From assembly GCA_965222935.1 (NCBI GenBank), contig CBDCVA010000002.1, positions 1,178,001 to 1,242,000 of the forward strand: a DNA stretch of 64,000 nucleotides, in the 5' to 3' direction. The notes under the pieces are model-generated. The model was not told where the DNA came from. It did not search any database and was given only the letters and a program-made list of their open reading frames with translations. Position 1 is the stretch's first letter, and the number at the start of each line of letters is the position of its first letter. The DNA is from CBDCVA01 sp965222935 [NCBI: Candidatus Latescibacterota bacterium]. GTDB taxonomy: Bacteria > Latescibacterota > CBDCVA01. Positions 7,876-16,035 of the stretch are shown piece after piece. The translations under genes were made by a program, and so were the position numbers.

Positions 7876-9039
7876 TCATCTCTCCTCGACAACGGTTCCC
7901 TCGACGCCGCACAGGCCGTCCGGATAGGTATAGTAGTAGACCACCAGCACCTTGCCGTCCTCCAACTCCACCGCCCAGGGATAGCCGCAGTCCTCGAGCG
8001 GCTTTTCAATGCCGCCCTCGAGCTTCCTTCCCGTCGTGGAATCCGCTCTGATGACCAGGTCCGGCGCGGTGTCCAGGTCGCTGCCTTCGGGATCCAGGAC
8101 CCGGGCGACGCAGCCGCTCTCCTCCTGCAGCCGCCGGCCCACGGTCGCAAAGATTCGACCGTCCCTCAGGCCCAACAGGTGCCCGGGACAACCCCGCATG
8201 GTGGTCTCCTCCCAACCCGACCAGCTCTCACCGCCATCGTCCGAGTAGACTCGTGCCAGGAAAGCACTGTAGGCTGCTTCGTAAGCCGTGGCGCGCTTGG
8301 GATGGCAGCGAAAGAGAATGAGAATCCGACCGCTGGGGGTCAGGTGGATGGCCGGTTCAGTGAAATGGGCAACTGGGTCTTCGCAGATCAGCCCGCCGTA
8401 CGCCCAGGTCTCGCCCATATCGGACGAGAACCAGCACATGCCGTAATAGGGCCAGCCTCTGGGGTTGAGGCTTGGAGCCTTGCCCGGCAGGAGCAACCGT
8501 CCGTCCGAAAGCGGTAGAAGACCGCTTCGGCAGACGCCCGCGTGCGCGTCGTGATCCATCGCTAGAGTCTCCCACGCCTCGGTATCGGGCAAGGGCGGAA
8601 AACGGCGCGGGGCCGTCCACGTGCGCCCATCATCGCGCGAGCGGACCCAGAAGGGCTCGCCGGCACCGCCCACCCATTCGGAGACATGGCTGCCATCTTC
8701 TTTGGGCATCAGTCGGTTCGGGGCTGCATGCAGGAAGATGCTGCCGTCCGGCAGGGTGTGCGTGCCGGTATCCACGATCCCGCCGAGCGGGTCGCGGGTA
8801 ACGAACTGCGGCGGACTCCACGTCTGCCCCTCGTCGGTGGAGCGGCAGGCGCGCATGTCGAAGAGCGGATGCCCGTGGTGGCTGTACCCCAGATAGGGGG
8901 ACCGGCGGAAGAGGACCAGCAGGTCGCCACAAGGCGTGCGCACCAAATTGGGGAAGCCGGCGTACATCCCCTCTTCGCGATAGATGGTGATGTGATCTAC
9001 AACCTGCCAGTTCACGGTTCTGCTCCGCGTGATCTTCAT
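7876..9039 (-). CDS. Sialidase-like BNR/Asp-box beta-propeller protein
   Basis: 387 residues with at least four Asp boxes (S-x-D-x-G-x-T-W): STDEGQTW (67-74), SRDDGRTW (134-141), SSDMGETW and SDDGGESW. They mark the turns of a six-bladed propeller of the exo-alpha-sialidase superfamily. MYAGFPNLVRTPCGDLLVLF matches the first blade. No signal peptide is visible, so it is probably intracellular, which argues against classical sialidase action on outside glycans. Such cytoplasmic or unassigned BNR proteins are common beside sugar oxidoreductases in environmental bacteria. It lies 32 bp downstream of the nitrilase gene in the same direction. Substrate unknown. Confidence 0.85.
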   Translation of the reverse strand: MKITRSRTVNWQVVDHITIYREEGMYAGFPNLVRTPCGDLLVLFRRSPYLGYSHHGHPLFDMRACRSTDEGQTWSPPQFVTRDPLGGIVDTGTHTLPDGSIFLHAAPNRLMPKEDGSHVSEWVGGAGEPFWVRSRDDGRTWTAPRRFPPLPDTEAWETLAMDHDAHAGVCRSGLLPLSDGRLLLPGKAPSLNPRGWPYYGMCWFSSDMGETWAYGGLICEDPVAHFTEPAIHLTPSGRILILFRCHPKRATAYEAAYSAFLARVYSDDGGESWSGWEETTMRGCPGHLLGLRDGRIFATVGRRLQEESGCVARVLDPEGSDLDTAPDLVIRADSTTGRKLEGGIEKPLEDCGYPWAVELEDGKVLVVYYYTYPDGLCGVEGTVVEER

Positions 9040-9071
9040 CGTCTGATCCCTCCGCCGCCTCCGCTCAGATC

Positions 9072-9905
9072 CTATACACCCAAAAGCGCGTTATACAACC
9101 CTGGACGCCTCAACGTCCATGGCCAGCGCTCGCTATCCTTTCTATCGGCCAGCGTGATCTCGCCCACCACGACGCTGTTGGTCCTGCCCTTTGCGACCAC
9201 ACGGGTTCGGTCCAGGGAGTTGTTTACAGACCCCGTCCAGCTCTGCGAGTCGAGAACATCCACGATCAGGCTCCGCCTCGGGTGGCAGAAGACGGTCGAA
9301 AGCCCGTTTTCCACGGCGCGCGCTATCGTCACGTGGTCGTTGAAGCCCCGGTAGTGGCCGTAGGAAGGGATGGCGATCATCTCCGCACCCTGGACCGCCT
9401 GAGCCCGCAGGACCTCAGGGAACAACCGGTCGTGGCAGATGGCGACGGCCACCTTGCCGAAGGGCGCCCGGATGGGCCGCAACTCCCCGCCGGGGCGGTT
9501 GAAAGTCCATGCGGGATCGTAGCCCTCACCCAGGTGCGTCTTGTGGTACTTCCCGGCGATCTCCCCCTCGGCGGTGATGAGGGCCGCACAGTTGAATGCC
9601 TCGTCGTTAATGCGCTCCGCCAGGCAGAACAACACGGCGATCCTCAGATCCCGCGCCTTCTGCTGGACTAACGAGACGCACGGCCCGTCCAGCGGCTCGG
9701 CAGCCTCCAGCATCCGCTCGCCCCAGCCGCGCTCGATGGCGTCCATCACGCAGTAGCCCTCTAGAACCCCCTCGGGTGTCAGGGCGAATTCGGCGCCGGC
9801 CGCGGCCGCGTCTTCCATGAAGCGCAGCACCTTCTCGGTGTTCTCCGCCTTTTTCCACTTCTTCGGCAAGATGGAAAGACTCGCTACTTTGAGCTTGCGC
9901 GCCAT
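9072..9905 (-). CDS. Carbon-nitrogen hydrolase (nitrilase superfamily amidase)
   Basis: The ATG at 9905 (MARKLKVASL) is preceded by GAGGAAG and gives 277 residues. The Glu-Lys-Cys triad of the superfamily is present: E45 in TPEGVLEGY, K122 in KYHKTHLGEG, and C157 in VAICHDRLFPE. The fold is an alpha-beta-beta-alpha sandwich hydrolysing amide or nitrile C-N bonds. No GAT or biotinidase extension is seen. It is probably co-transcribed with the BNR protein downstream. The natural substrate cannot be inferred; omega-amidase-like or N-carbamoyl-type activity are both possible. Confidence 0.88.
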   Translation of the reverse strand: MARKLKVASLSILPKKWKKAENTEKVLRFMEDAAAAGAEFALTPEGVLEGYCVMDAIERGWGERMLEAAEPLDGPCVSLVQQKARDLRIAVLFCLAERINDEAFNCAALITAEGEIAGKYHKTHLGEGYDPAWTFNRPGGELRPIRAPFGKVAVAICHDRLFPEVLRAQAVQGAEMIAIPSYGHYRGFNDHVTIARAVENGLSTVFCHPRRSLIVDVLDSQSWTGSVNNSLDRTRVVAKGRTNSVVVGEITLADRKDSERWPWTLRRPGLYNALLGV

Positions 9906-10214
9906 GGTCACTTCCTCGCTCAACTGGGCCGCTTGCGCAGGTACTCGACCGCCTCCGGGTTCTTGCGCATCGCGTGAATTCCGACCTGCGCCTACATCGC
10001 CCTGGGTCTAAAGCGCCGCACGGAGCTGCGCTGGCGGAGGTTCATGAAGGCAAGGGTCGTTGCCCTTTCAGCCCCGATGCTCGCAGGCGCACGCCCGGCA
10101 ACGATTCAAGCAATAAGGTGCATTCCGCCATCTCATCTCCGTTCTACGCCGTGAGCCTAGCCCCTTCGCCGTCCTGAGCGCGCCAACTCCCTTCGCCGGC
10201 TGAAAGGCCAAAGG
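9906..10214. other. Intergenic stretch with a short decayed coding tail
   Basis: About 310 bp without a clear gene. On the minus strand, immediately upstream of the nitrilase, an open segment (about 9,926-9,989) ends in AQVGIHAMRKNPEAVEYLRK-like sequence and a stop. It has no start and is cut by a stop upstream, so it looks like the C-terminal stub of a lost gene once ahead of the nitrilase. The rest shows no convincing RNA, repeat or promoter. Confidence 0.35.
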
Positions 10215-10829
10215 CTAGGAGCGTTCGACGACTGCCAGATACGGCAGGTTGCGGAAGCGTTCGTCGAGGTCGAGGCCGTAGCCAACCAGAAACGGTCCGT
10301 CGGGAATCTCAAAGCCCCAGTGATCCGCTGGCGGGACGTCGTCGTCACTCGTGAGGTGTTCGCGCACCAGAAGCGCGCACGTCGCCAGCGAGGCGGGCTT
10401 CTGTTCGCCCACCCACGCGCGCAACGCTGCAAGCGTCGCCCCGCTGTCCACGATGCCCTCCACGATGACCACGTGCTTATCCCGGAGCAACTCGGGCGGA
10501 TCGAGCGTTTCGATCCGTGGAGTGCGGACGGGCTGCGTGCCGGCGTAGCTGGAGGCGCGCACCAGGCAGAATTCCGCGTGGCAGTCTATGGAGCGGACGA
10601 GATCCACTGTAAAGGTAAGCGCCCCCTTGAGTGCGATCAGCAGCACAAGCGGCCGGTCGGGCCCGAGACGCCCGGCGTACTCGTGCGTGAGCGCGATGCC
10701 CAACTCTGCGACGCGCTGCGCGATGCGAGATTCGGGGATCAGAGGCACCAGCCGGTAGCCTTCCGCCTCCGCCTGGGCGGCTAATCCCTCGGGCGAGCGT
10801 TCAGCGTCCTGCGACGGTGGTTCGGACAT
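10215..10829 (-). CDS. hpt: Hypoxanthine/purine phosphoribosyltransferase
   Basis: 204 residues from ATG at 10829. The phosphoribosyltransferase fold is clear: LLIALKGALTFTVDLVRSID (K-G loop contacting PRPP), then the PRPP-binding motif VVIVEGIVDSGATLAAL at 120-136, then a C-terminal LVGYGLDLDERFRNLPYLAV matching HPRT enzymes. HPRT salvages hypoxanthine and guanine with PRPP. The PRPP motif is normally E-D-I-x-D-S/T-G; here the second acidic residue is Gly (E124-G125), while the catalytic-base Asp (D128) is kept. Its start overlaps the 3' end of the upstream dNMP-kinase-like gene by 29 bp, so the two are translationally coupled and form a nucleotide-salvage pair. Confidence 0.85.
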   Translation of the reverse strand: MSEPPSQDAERSPEGLAAQAEAEGYRLVPLIPESRIAQRVAELGIALTHEYAGRLGPDRPLVLLIALKGALTFTVDLVRSIDCHAEFCLVRASSYAGTQPVRTPRIETLDPPELLRDKHVVIVEGIVDSGATLAALRAWVGEQKPASLATCALLVREHLTSDDDVPPADHWGFEIPDGPFLVGYGLDLDERFRNLPYLAVVERS

Positions 10830-11373
10830 AGGCGGCTTCGACCTGTCGGTGGAGGTCCTCGAAAGAGCCGTTGTTGGTGATGACGGCGGCGAAGCCCGCG
10901 TCCGGCAGCGGGTCGAGCGCGGTTTCGGTGATGTGGTCCGGACCGTACTCGATCTGTTGGCCGGCTCGTACCACGCGCCACACGGCGCCTCCGCGCGACT
11001 CCGTGAGCTGTTTCTCGTTGGGAAAACGGCAGTCATCGATGATGATCTTGCGACCCTCGGCCACAAGCGCGTCCAGGCGCGGGGTCATCTGCCGGACCCA
11101 GTAGTCCGGGGCCACTTGCTCGCGGAACATCATGCCGATTCCCTGAAGGGTGCGTCGGCCGGCCGGCGTCTTTCGTTCCCCGATTTCGCCAGGCGAAAAA
11201 CCGAAGTAGCGTTGCGCCAGGCGTTTGAGTGGATCGGCGAACGCCAGACGGACGAAGCCGTACTTCTGCCCAAGGTAATGCGAGATGGTCGTTTTCCCTG
11301 TGCCGGCGCGCCCCGCGAGCGCGACGATCACCGTTCCGCCCCTGTCTGTCGAGCTAGGGACCGTGGAGTCCAT
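10801..11373 (-). CDS. P-loop deoxynucleoside monophosphate kinase-like protein
   Basis: 190 residues. The Walker A loop GRAGTGKTT lies near residues 21-29. A second motif, KIIIDDCRFPNEKQLTESRG, matches the strand and NMP-contact region of dNMP kinases of the phage T4 gene 1 type; AFADPLKRLAQRYFG is also typical. The family phosphorylates dNMPs to dNDPs. The first ATG at 11373 has no clear ribosome-binding site; a GTG 14 codons in (VIVALAGRAG) is an alternative start. It overlaps the purine phosphoribosyltransferase gene and diverges from argS across about 200 bp. Confidence 0.75.
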   Translation of the reverse strand: MDSTVPSSTDRGGTVIVALAGRAGTGKTTISHYLGQKYGFVRLAFADPLKRLAQRYFGFSPGEIGERKTPAGRRTLQGIGMMFREQVAPDYWVRQMTPRLDALVAEGRKIIIDDCRFPNEKQLTESRGGAVWRVVRAGQQIEYGPDHITETALDPLPDAGFAAVITNNGSFEDLHRQVEAAYVRTTVAGR

Positions 11374-11500
11374 AGGTCAGGCGTACAGAAAATCGCTCGG
11401 GCATCGGCGCATCCGCAATTTAGAGTCAACGCTCGAACATACGAACGAGATGGGCGAAAACGCAAAATTTACCGCGACCGCTTCCCGGAGGGCAAGAGGG

Positions 11501-11529
11501 TTGACAAAAGCGCCATACTCCCCTACCAT
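11501..11529 (+). promoter_or_regulatory. Sigma-70-type promoter for the argS operon
   Basis: A perfect TTGACA (11501-11506), a 17-bp spacer and TACCAT (11524-11529, four of six to TATAAT) point toward argS, which starts at 11581. Predicted transcription would begin near 11536. It lies in the divergent gap between the dNMP-kinase-like gene and argS and is one of the best matches to a vegetative promoter in the window. Confidence 0.6.
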
Positions 11530-11580
11530 TTAGCAACTTAGGTGTTATCCGGCATCTGAAAGCACCTCGATCCTCAACGG

Positions 11581-13281
11581 ATGAACCCATTTACGGAACA
11601 GATCGCCGAGCTCGTCGCTACTGAAGTCGGCGTGCCGCCCAACGATGTGGGCGCGCTTCTAGCTCCGCCTCCCGATCCAGAGCTAGGTGAATACGCCTTC
11701 CCCTGTTTCGAGGCGGCCCGGCACCTACGCAGGGCCCCTGGCCTGATCGCGCAGGACCTCGCCCACAAGCTCGAGCCCACCGGAGCGCTTCGCGCCTTCG
11801 AGGCGGCCGGACCGTACCTGAACGTCCGCGTGGACCGGGCGCACATGACCGAGTACGTGCTCAGGCGGATCGGCCGGGAGGGCATGAGCTACGGTAACTC
11901 AGGGGATCACGCCGGCCAGACCTTCGTGATCGACTTCTCGTCGCCCAACATCGCGCGGCGCATGGGAATCGCTCACCTGCGCTCGACGGCGATAGGTCGC
12001 AGCATTGCGGCGCTCGGCGAGGCGGTGGGTTACCGGGTCGTGCGTATCAACCATCTGGGGGACTGGGGGACCCAGTTTGGCAAGTTGATCGTTGCTTTCC
12101 GCCGCTGGGGCGACGAGGCGGCGCTCGCGTCTGACCCGATGGGTCATCTCTTCGATCTGTACGTGCGCTTCCACCGGGAGGCCGAGGCGGACCCCGCGCT
12201 GGATGACGAAGGCCGGGCGACGTTCCGAGCGTTGGAAGCCGGGGATCCGGATACGCGGGCGTTGTGGGAGCGTTTTCGGAGCCTGAGCATCGAGAGTTTC
12301 GGGCGCATCTACGCCATGACAGGCGTCGAGTTCGACAGCTTCGAGGGCGAGGCGGCCTATGCCGAACGCGCCAACCGGCTCGTGGACGATCTCCTGGAAC
12401 GGGGAATCGCCATTGAGAGCCGGGGGGCGGTCGTCGTCCCGCTAGGCCAGCATGGGCTGACCGATTGCCTGTTGCGCAAGGCGGATGAGGGCACCGTCTA
12501 CGCTGCGCGCGATCTTGCGGCGGTCGTGGATCGCCGGGAGCGCTACGGGTTCGATCGCATGGTCTACGTGGTGGGCACGGATCAGGCACTGCACTTTCAG
12601 CAGGTCTTCAAAATTCTTGAACTGATGGGGTTTGATTGGGTAGACAGGTGCGAACACGCCGGTTTTGGTCTGATGCACTTCGCGGAGGGCCGGATGAGCA
12701 CGCGGCGCGGGGCCGTCATCTTCCTGGAGGATGTCTTCGGGGAGGCGACGGCGCGTACCCGCGCGATCATGGCCGAGCGCAACCCCGAACTGGGGAACCC
12801 GGAGGCGGTGGCGCAGCAGGTGGGCATCGGGGCTGTCATCTTCGCCGACCTCGGCCAGAGGCGATCCAAGGACGTCGAGTTCCGCTGGGATTCGGTGCTC
12901 AATTTCCAGGGGGGTACCGGGCCTTACATCCAGTACACCCACGCGCGGATGGCGAGCATCCTGCGCAAGGGCGGCGCTGAGCCCGATGCGGACGGCGTCG
13001 AATGGTCGCATCTGGTTGGGGACGCGCCATTTGGGGTGGTCCGAGAGCTTTTGCGGTTCCCCGACGTGGTGTGGGGAGCGGCCCAGAGGCTGGAGCCAAC
13101 ACTCGTGGCGCGCTACGCTGTGGAACTGGCCACGGTCGTTAACGTGTACTACACCGTGGATCGGGTGCTGGTCGGGGAGTGCGATGTGCGCGCCGCGCGC
13201 CTTCTTCTGGTGGGCGCCGCGCGGACGGCCTTGGCGCGCTGCCTGTCGCTATTGGGCATGGCCGCGCCCGAGGCAATGTGA
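11581..13281 (+). CDS. argS: Arginyl-tRNA synthetase
   Basis: 566 residues, full length for a class Ia ArgRS. An N-terminal Add-1-like domain is followed by the catalytic core with VIDFSSPNIARRMGIAHLRS and VRINHLGDWGTQFGKLI, the latter specific to ArgRS. The KMSK-equivalent loop reads RMSTRRG, and a DALR anticodon-binding domain ends the protein. The HIGH-equivalent motif, usually HVGH in ArgRS, reads G129-I-A-H132, so its first His is missing. The enzyme charges tRNA-Arg. The ATG at 11581 has no good Shine-Dalgarno but is only about 45 bases from the predicted transcription start. The small gene at 13289 follows 7 bp after the stop. Confidence 0.95.
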   Translation: MNPFTEQIAELVATEVGVPPNDVGALLAPPPDPELGEYAFPCFEAARHLRRAPGLIAQDLAHKLEPTGALRAFEAAGPYLNVRVDRAHMTEYVLRRIGREGMSYGNSGDHAGQTFVIDFSSPNIARRMGIAHLRSTAIGRSIAALGEAVGYRVVRINHLGDWGTQFGKLIVAFRRWGDEAALASDPMGHLFDLYVRFHREAEADPALDDEGRATFRALEAGDPDTRALWERFRSLSIESFGRIYAMTGVEFDSFEGEAAYAERANRLVDDLLERGIAIESRGAVVVPLGQHGLTDCLLRKADEGTVYAARDLAAVVDRRERYGFDRMVYVVGTDQALHFQQVFKILELMGFDWVDRCEHAGFGLMHFAEGRMSTRRGAVIFLEDVFGEATARTRAIMAERNPELGNPEAVAQQVGIGAVIFADLGQRRSKDVEFRWDSVLNFQGGTGPYIQYTHARMASILRKGGAEPDADGVEWSHLVGDAPFGVVRELLRFPDVVWGAAQRLEPTLVARYAVELATVVNVYYTVDRVLVGECDVRAARLLLVGAARTALARCLSLLGMAAPEAM

Positions 13282-13288
13282 GGGCGTG

Positions 13289-13504
13289 ATGGGAGGCTTT
13301 CTCCGTCTTCTACTTTTGGGCATTGGCACGTCCATCGCCGTTCGAGCGGCCAAGGCCTTCTTCGAAGGATACTTCGAGGCAGAGCCGACCGTTTCCCGCG
13401 TCAAGGGGGTGCATCCTCGGCGTCCGCCCTTTGACGCGCGTGACGTCGAGGACGCCGAGTTCGAGGACCTGCCCGAGCACGGACCTCTATGGTCTAGAGA
13501 GTGA
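13289..13504 (+). CDS. Small single-TM protein of unknown function
   Basis: 71 residues from ATG at 13289. A hydrophobic N-terminal segment (GGFLRLLLLGIGTSIAVRAA, about 20 residues) could anchor it in the membrane. The rest is charged and acidic (DARDVEDAEFEDLPEHG). The stop overlaps the GTG of the HU-TPR gene (GTGA at 13501-13504), and third positions are G/C-rich, both supporting real coding. I do not recognise the family. Its place between argS and an HU-TPR fusion suggests co-translation with the latter. Confidence 0.6.
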   Translation: MGGFLRLLLLGIGTSIAVRAAKAFFEGYFEAEPTVSRVKGVHPRRPPFDARDVEDAEFEDLPEHGPLWSRE

Positions 13505-14523
13505 AAAAAGCGGACGTCATCGCAGAGGTCGCCCGTCGGTCGGGGCTTGACGGGAAGCGGGCGGCCCTGGGTGTCGAGGAGCTCCTTGAGGTAGTCAAGG
13601 GAGCTCTGGGTGATGGAGAGACGATTGAGCTTCGAGGGTTTGGCACGTTCAAGGCGGGCGCGAGTGGGAAGCGGCGGGCGCGAAACCCCAACACGGGGCA
13701 GGTCTTCCAAACTCCGCCGCGTATGGCCCCTCGTTTTCTTCCACATCAACGCTTCAAGACGCTAGTGGAGGAGCACTTGACGGACAAATCTCAGGACGAG
13801 GCGTCCCCGACCGTCCCCAGAGAGGCCGCCGGGACCTCGGGCACCCCCGAGGTTTCCGGAGCCGACGTTTCGACGCCGCCCGCCGCCGAAGCGGGGACGC
13901 ACATGGCCTCGGCGGCGGATCTGGCCCATGCGGCGGCGGCTCGCGGTGCATGGCCGGAAGCCGTTCAGCACTACGAGGAAGCCATCATCGGAGCGCCTCA
14001 GGACACGGCGTTACGGAAAGAGTTGGGCGACGCGTACGCAGTGGTGGGCGAACACCCCAAGGCGGCGGAGCAGTTCCGGGTGGTGCTTGCGGCGAACTCT
14101 CGCGATGTGCAGGGCCGTACGCGGCTGGCTTCTACGCTCTGGGAGCTATGCGATTACAACGCGGCCGTGGGGGAAGCGCGCAGGGCCGTCGAGATCGGCC
14201 CCAACAACGCGGAGGCGCGTTTCCAGTACGGCCTGTTGCTTTACAGAAAGGGCCTCTACGCCAGGGCGGCCGAGGAACTGCAGCGCGTTGCACGGAGCGA
14301 TGACCGAACCCGAACCCACTACATCCTCGGACAAACGTATAACCACCTGGGGCTATACGACCGGGCACAGCGGGCGCTAGAGCACGCTTTGGAGATCCAA
14401 CCCGACGACGCGGACACCTGCTGGCAGTTGGGCATCATCTACGACAAGCTCAAGCGCCGCGAGGAAGCGCTGGCTATGTACCGTCGCGCCAATGCCTTGC
14501 GTGCGGGGACTGAGGACGACTAG
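13501..14523 (+). CDS. HU/IHF-family DNA-binding domain fused to TPR repeats
   Basis: 340 residues from a GTG overlapping the previous stop. Residues 1-92 are a bacterial histone-like domain: MKKADVIAEVARRSGL, IELRGFGTFKAGASGKRRAR, NPNTGQVFQTPPRMAPRFLP. The DNA-contacting arm with R-x-x-R-N-P-x-T-G is preserved. A Pro/Ala/Thr-rich linker (~93-135) follows. About five tetratricopeptide repeats then fill ~136-335, for example AWPEAVQHYEEAIIGAPQDT, EHPKAAEQFRVVLAANSRDV and LYDRAQRALEHALEIQPDDA. HU bends DNA non-specifically; TPRs bind proteins. The fusion suggests a nucleoid protein that recruits a partner. It lies just upstream of holA (DNA polymerase III delta), in what looks like one transcript. 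I know of no characterised protein with this layout. Confidence 0.88.
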   Translation: MKKADVIAEVARRSGLDGKRAALGVEELLEVVKGALGDGETIELRGFGTFKAGASGKRRARNPNTGQVFQTPPRMAPRFLPHQRFKTLVEEHLTDKSQDEASPTVPREAAGTSGTPEVSGADVSTPPAAEAGTHMASAADLAHAAAARGAWPEAVQHYEEAIIGAPQDTALRKELGDAYAVVGEHPKAAEQFRVVLAANSRDVQGRTRLASTLWELCDYNAAVGEARRAVEIGPNNAEARFQYGLLLYRKGLYARAAEELQRVARSDDRTRTHYILGQTYNHLGLYDRAQRALEHALEIQPDDADTCWQLGIIYDKLKRREEALAMYRRANALRAGTEDD

Positions 14524-14560
14524 CTCGGCCCGGCTGTACCCGGTCGATGCTGGAGGATCT

Positions 14561-15610
14561 TTGAGCGCACAGCCACCGGCGTCCACCTACGTCTTAACGG
14601 GCGAGGCCTTCCAGCGAGAGGAGGCGGTCCGGAGCCTCGTGGAAAACCTGCTGCCATCCCCCCAGGAGCGTGCGCTCGGGCTGGTGACGCTTTCGGCGCG
14701 TGGGATCGCAGCCGCCCGGCTTATCGATGCTCTCGTGCAGGTGCCCCTGGGTGGAGGTCGGCGCGTCGTCCTGATCCGAGATGCCGACCGCATTCCCCCA
14801 GACAAACGCCTGACCGCCTGTCTGGGGGGTGGAGTGCGCGGGCTGGTCGTCATCTGCATAGCGGAGAAAGCCATTGGCCGCAAGAAGCCGCCCCTTGGGG
14901 GATTGGGACCACCAACCTTGCGCGCCAAGCATTTTCGGGTCATGACCCGGTGGAGCGACCTCGCCGAGTGGGCGCAGAAACGCGCGCAGCGCGAACTGGG
15001 CAAAGCACTCACGCGGGGGGGAGCCTATCGGCTGGTCGAGGCGGTGGGGCGGGACCTGGCGCAGTTGGCGAGCGAGCTTGCAAAGATTGCGCTCTTCGTG
15101 GGGGAAAGAGAACGAATCGAGGAACGAGACATCGAGGCGGTGGGTGCGGCCGCTCAGCCGGCAACACTGAGCCGCTTCGAGGCCGCGCTTGGTCGGGGCG
15201 ACGCCGCGGGTGCCATCGCTTTAGCGCACAGTTTCCAGAGCGGTGGGCAAGACGTGGGCCGCCTGTGGTATGGGATCAGGGAGACCTTCGCCAAGCTCGC
15301 TCGCGCGCAGGCTCTGGAAGACTGGAGCGCACCGAAGAAAACCTTGGCCGGTCACCTGGACGTTCCCGAGTACAGAGTAGACGACTATCGGACCTGGCGG
15401 GCCCGGCATTCGCCCGAGGCAGTTCGCCGCGCGCTGACGCTGATCGCCCGTGCGGAGGACGCCAGGCGCACGTCAGGCGCCCCCGAGGGGGCGGTACTGG
15501 GCGACTTGCTCCTGGTCGATCTGGTTCGCGACTGTGGAAACGCGAAGGACACCCAATATTCACGTGGAGTCGGAAGGAGGAAGAACCCATGGCGAAGCCC
15601 ATCGAGGTGA
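14561..15610 (+). CDS. holA: DNA polymerase III delta subunit
   Basis: The TTG at 14561 has GGAGGA six bases ahead and gives 349 residues, close to the family norm; upstream in-frame codons overlap the HU-TPR gene and are not conserved-looking. The N-terminal AAA+-like fold shows [20 protein letters not shown] and [20 protein letters not shown]. The C-terminal collar domain contains [20 protein letters not shown], the most typical HolA stretch. Delta opens the beta sliding clamp within the clamp-loader complex. Its 3' end overlaps trxA by 22 bp. Confidence 0.85.
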   Translation: MSAQPPASTYVLTGEAFQREEAVRSLVENLLPSPQERALGLVTLSARGIAAARLIDALVQVPLGGGRRVVLIRDADRIPPDKRLTACLGGGVRGLVVICIAEKAIGRKKPPLGGLGPPTLRAKHFRVMTRWSDLAEWAQKRAQRELGKALTRGGAYRLVEAVGRDLAQLASELAKIALFVGERERIEERDIEAVGAAAQPATLSRFEAALGRGDAAGAIALAHSFQSGGQDVGRLWYGIRETFAKLARAQALEDWSAPKKTLAGHLDVPEYRVDDYRTWRARHSPEAVRRALTLIARAEDARRTSGAPEGAVLGDLLLVDLVRDCGNAKDTQYSRGVGRRKNPWRSPSR

Positions 15611-15924
15611 CGGACGCCACTTTCGAGAATGAGGTGCTCAAGTCAGATTTGCCGGTGCTGGTGGACTTCTGGGCAGTCTGGTGTGGCCCATGTCGTCGTG
15701 TGGCGCCGATCGTGGAAGAGATTGCGGAGGAGTACGACGGCAAGGCGAAGGTCTGCAAAATTGACGTGGACAGCGAGCAGCAGGCGGCGAGCCGCTTCGG
15801 CATTCGCAGCATACCGACGCTTCTGATCTTCAAGGGCGGCGAGGTGGCCGAGCAAGTGGTCGGGGCCGTGCCCAAGACGGAGCTTGTCTCGCGGCTCGAC
15901 GGCGTGCTTGCCGGCGTGGCGTAG
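15589..15924 (+). CDS. trxA: Thioredoxin
   Basis: 111 residues with the active site WCGPC (in [20 protein letters not shown]) and the cis-Pro loop in [16 protein letters not shown]. Length and motifs are those of bacterial Trx1. ATG at 15589 has GGAGGAAG upstream and lies inside the end of holA. Trx reduces protein disulfides in the cytoplasm with electrons from thioredoxin reductase, which is not in this window. Confidence 0.95.
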   Translation: MAKPIEVTDATFENEVLKSDLPVLVDFWAVWCGPCRRVAPIVEEIAEEYDGKAKVCKIDVDSEQQAASRFGIRSIPTLLIFKGGEVAEQVVGAVPKTELVSRLDGVLAGVA

Positions 15925-16035
15925 ACTGTGGGGCCGCGCTGGATTGTGCGGGCCGTGCGCGAAATCCGTGGGCGCTCGTCGGAGCAGGCGGAGCCCGAAC
16001 GCTAGCTCCGGCGAATCGGAGAGCAAAAGTGAGCG

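Noticed and set aside
15925-16035. Possible riboswitch ahead of glyA
   Set aside because: No recognisable conserved core of glycine, SAM, THF or ZTP riboswitches could be seen in the 110-bp gap.
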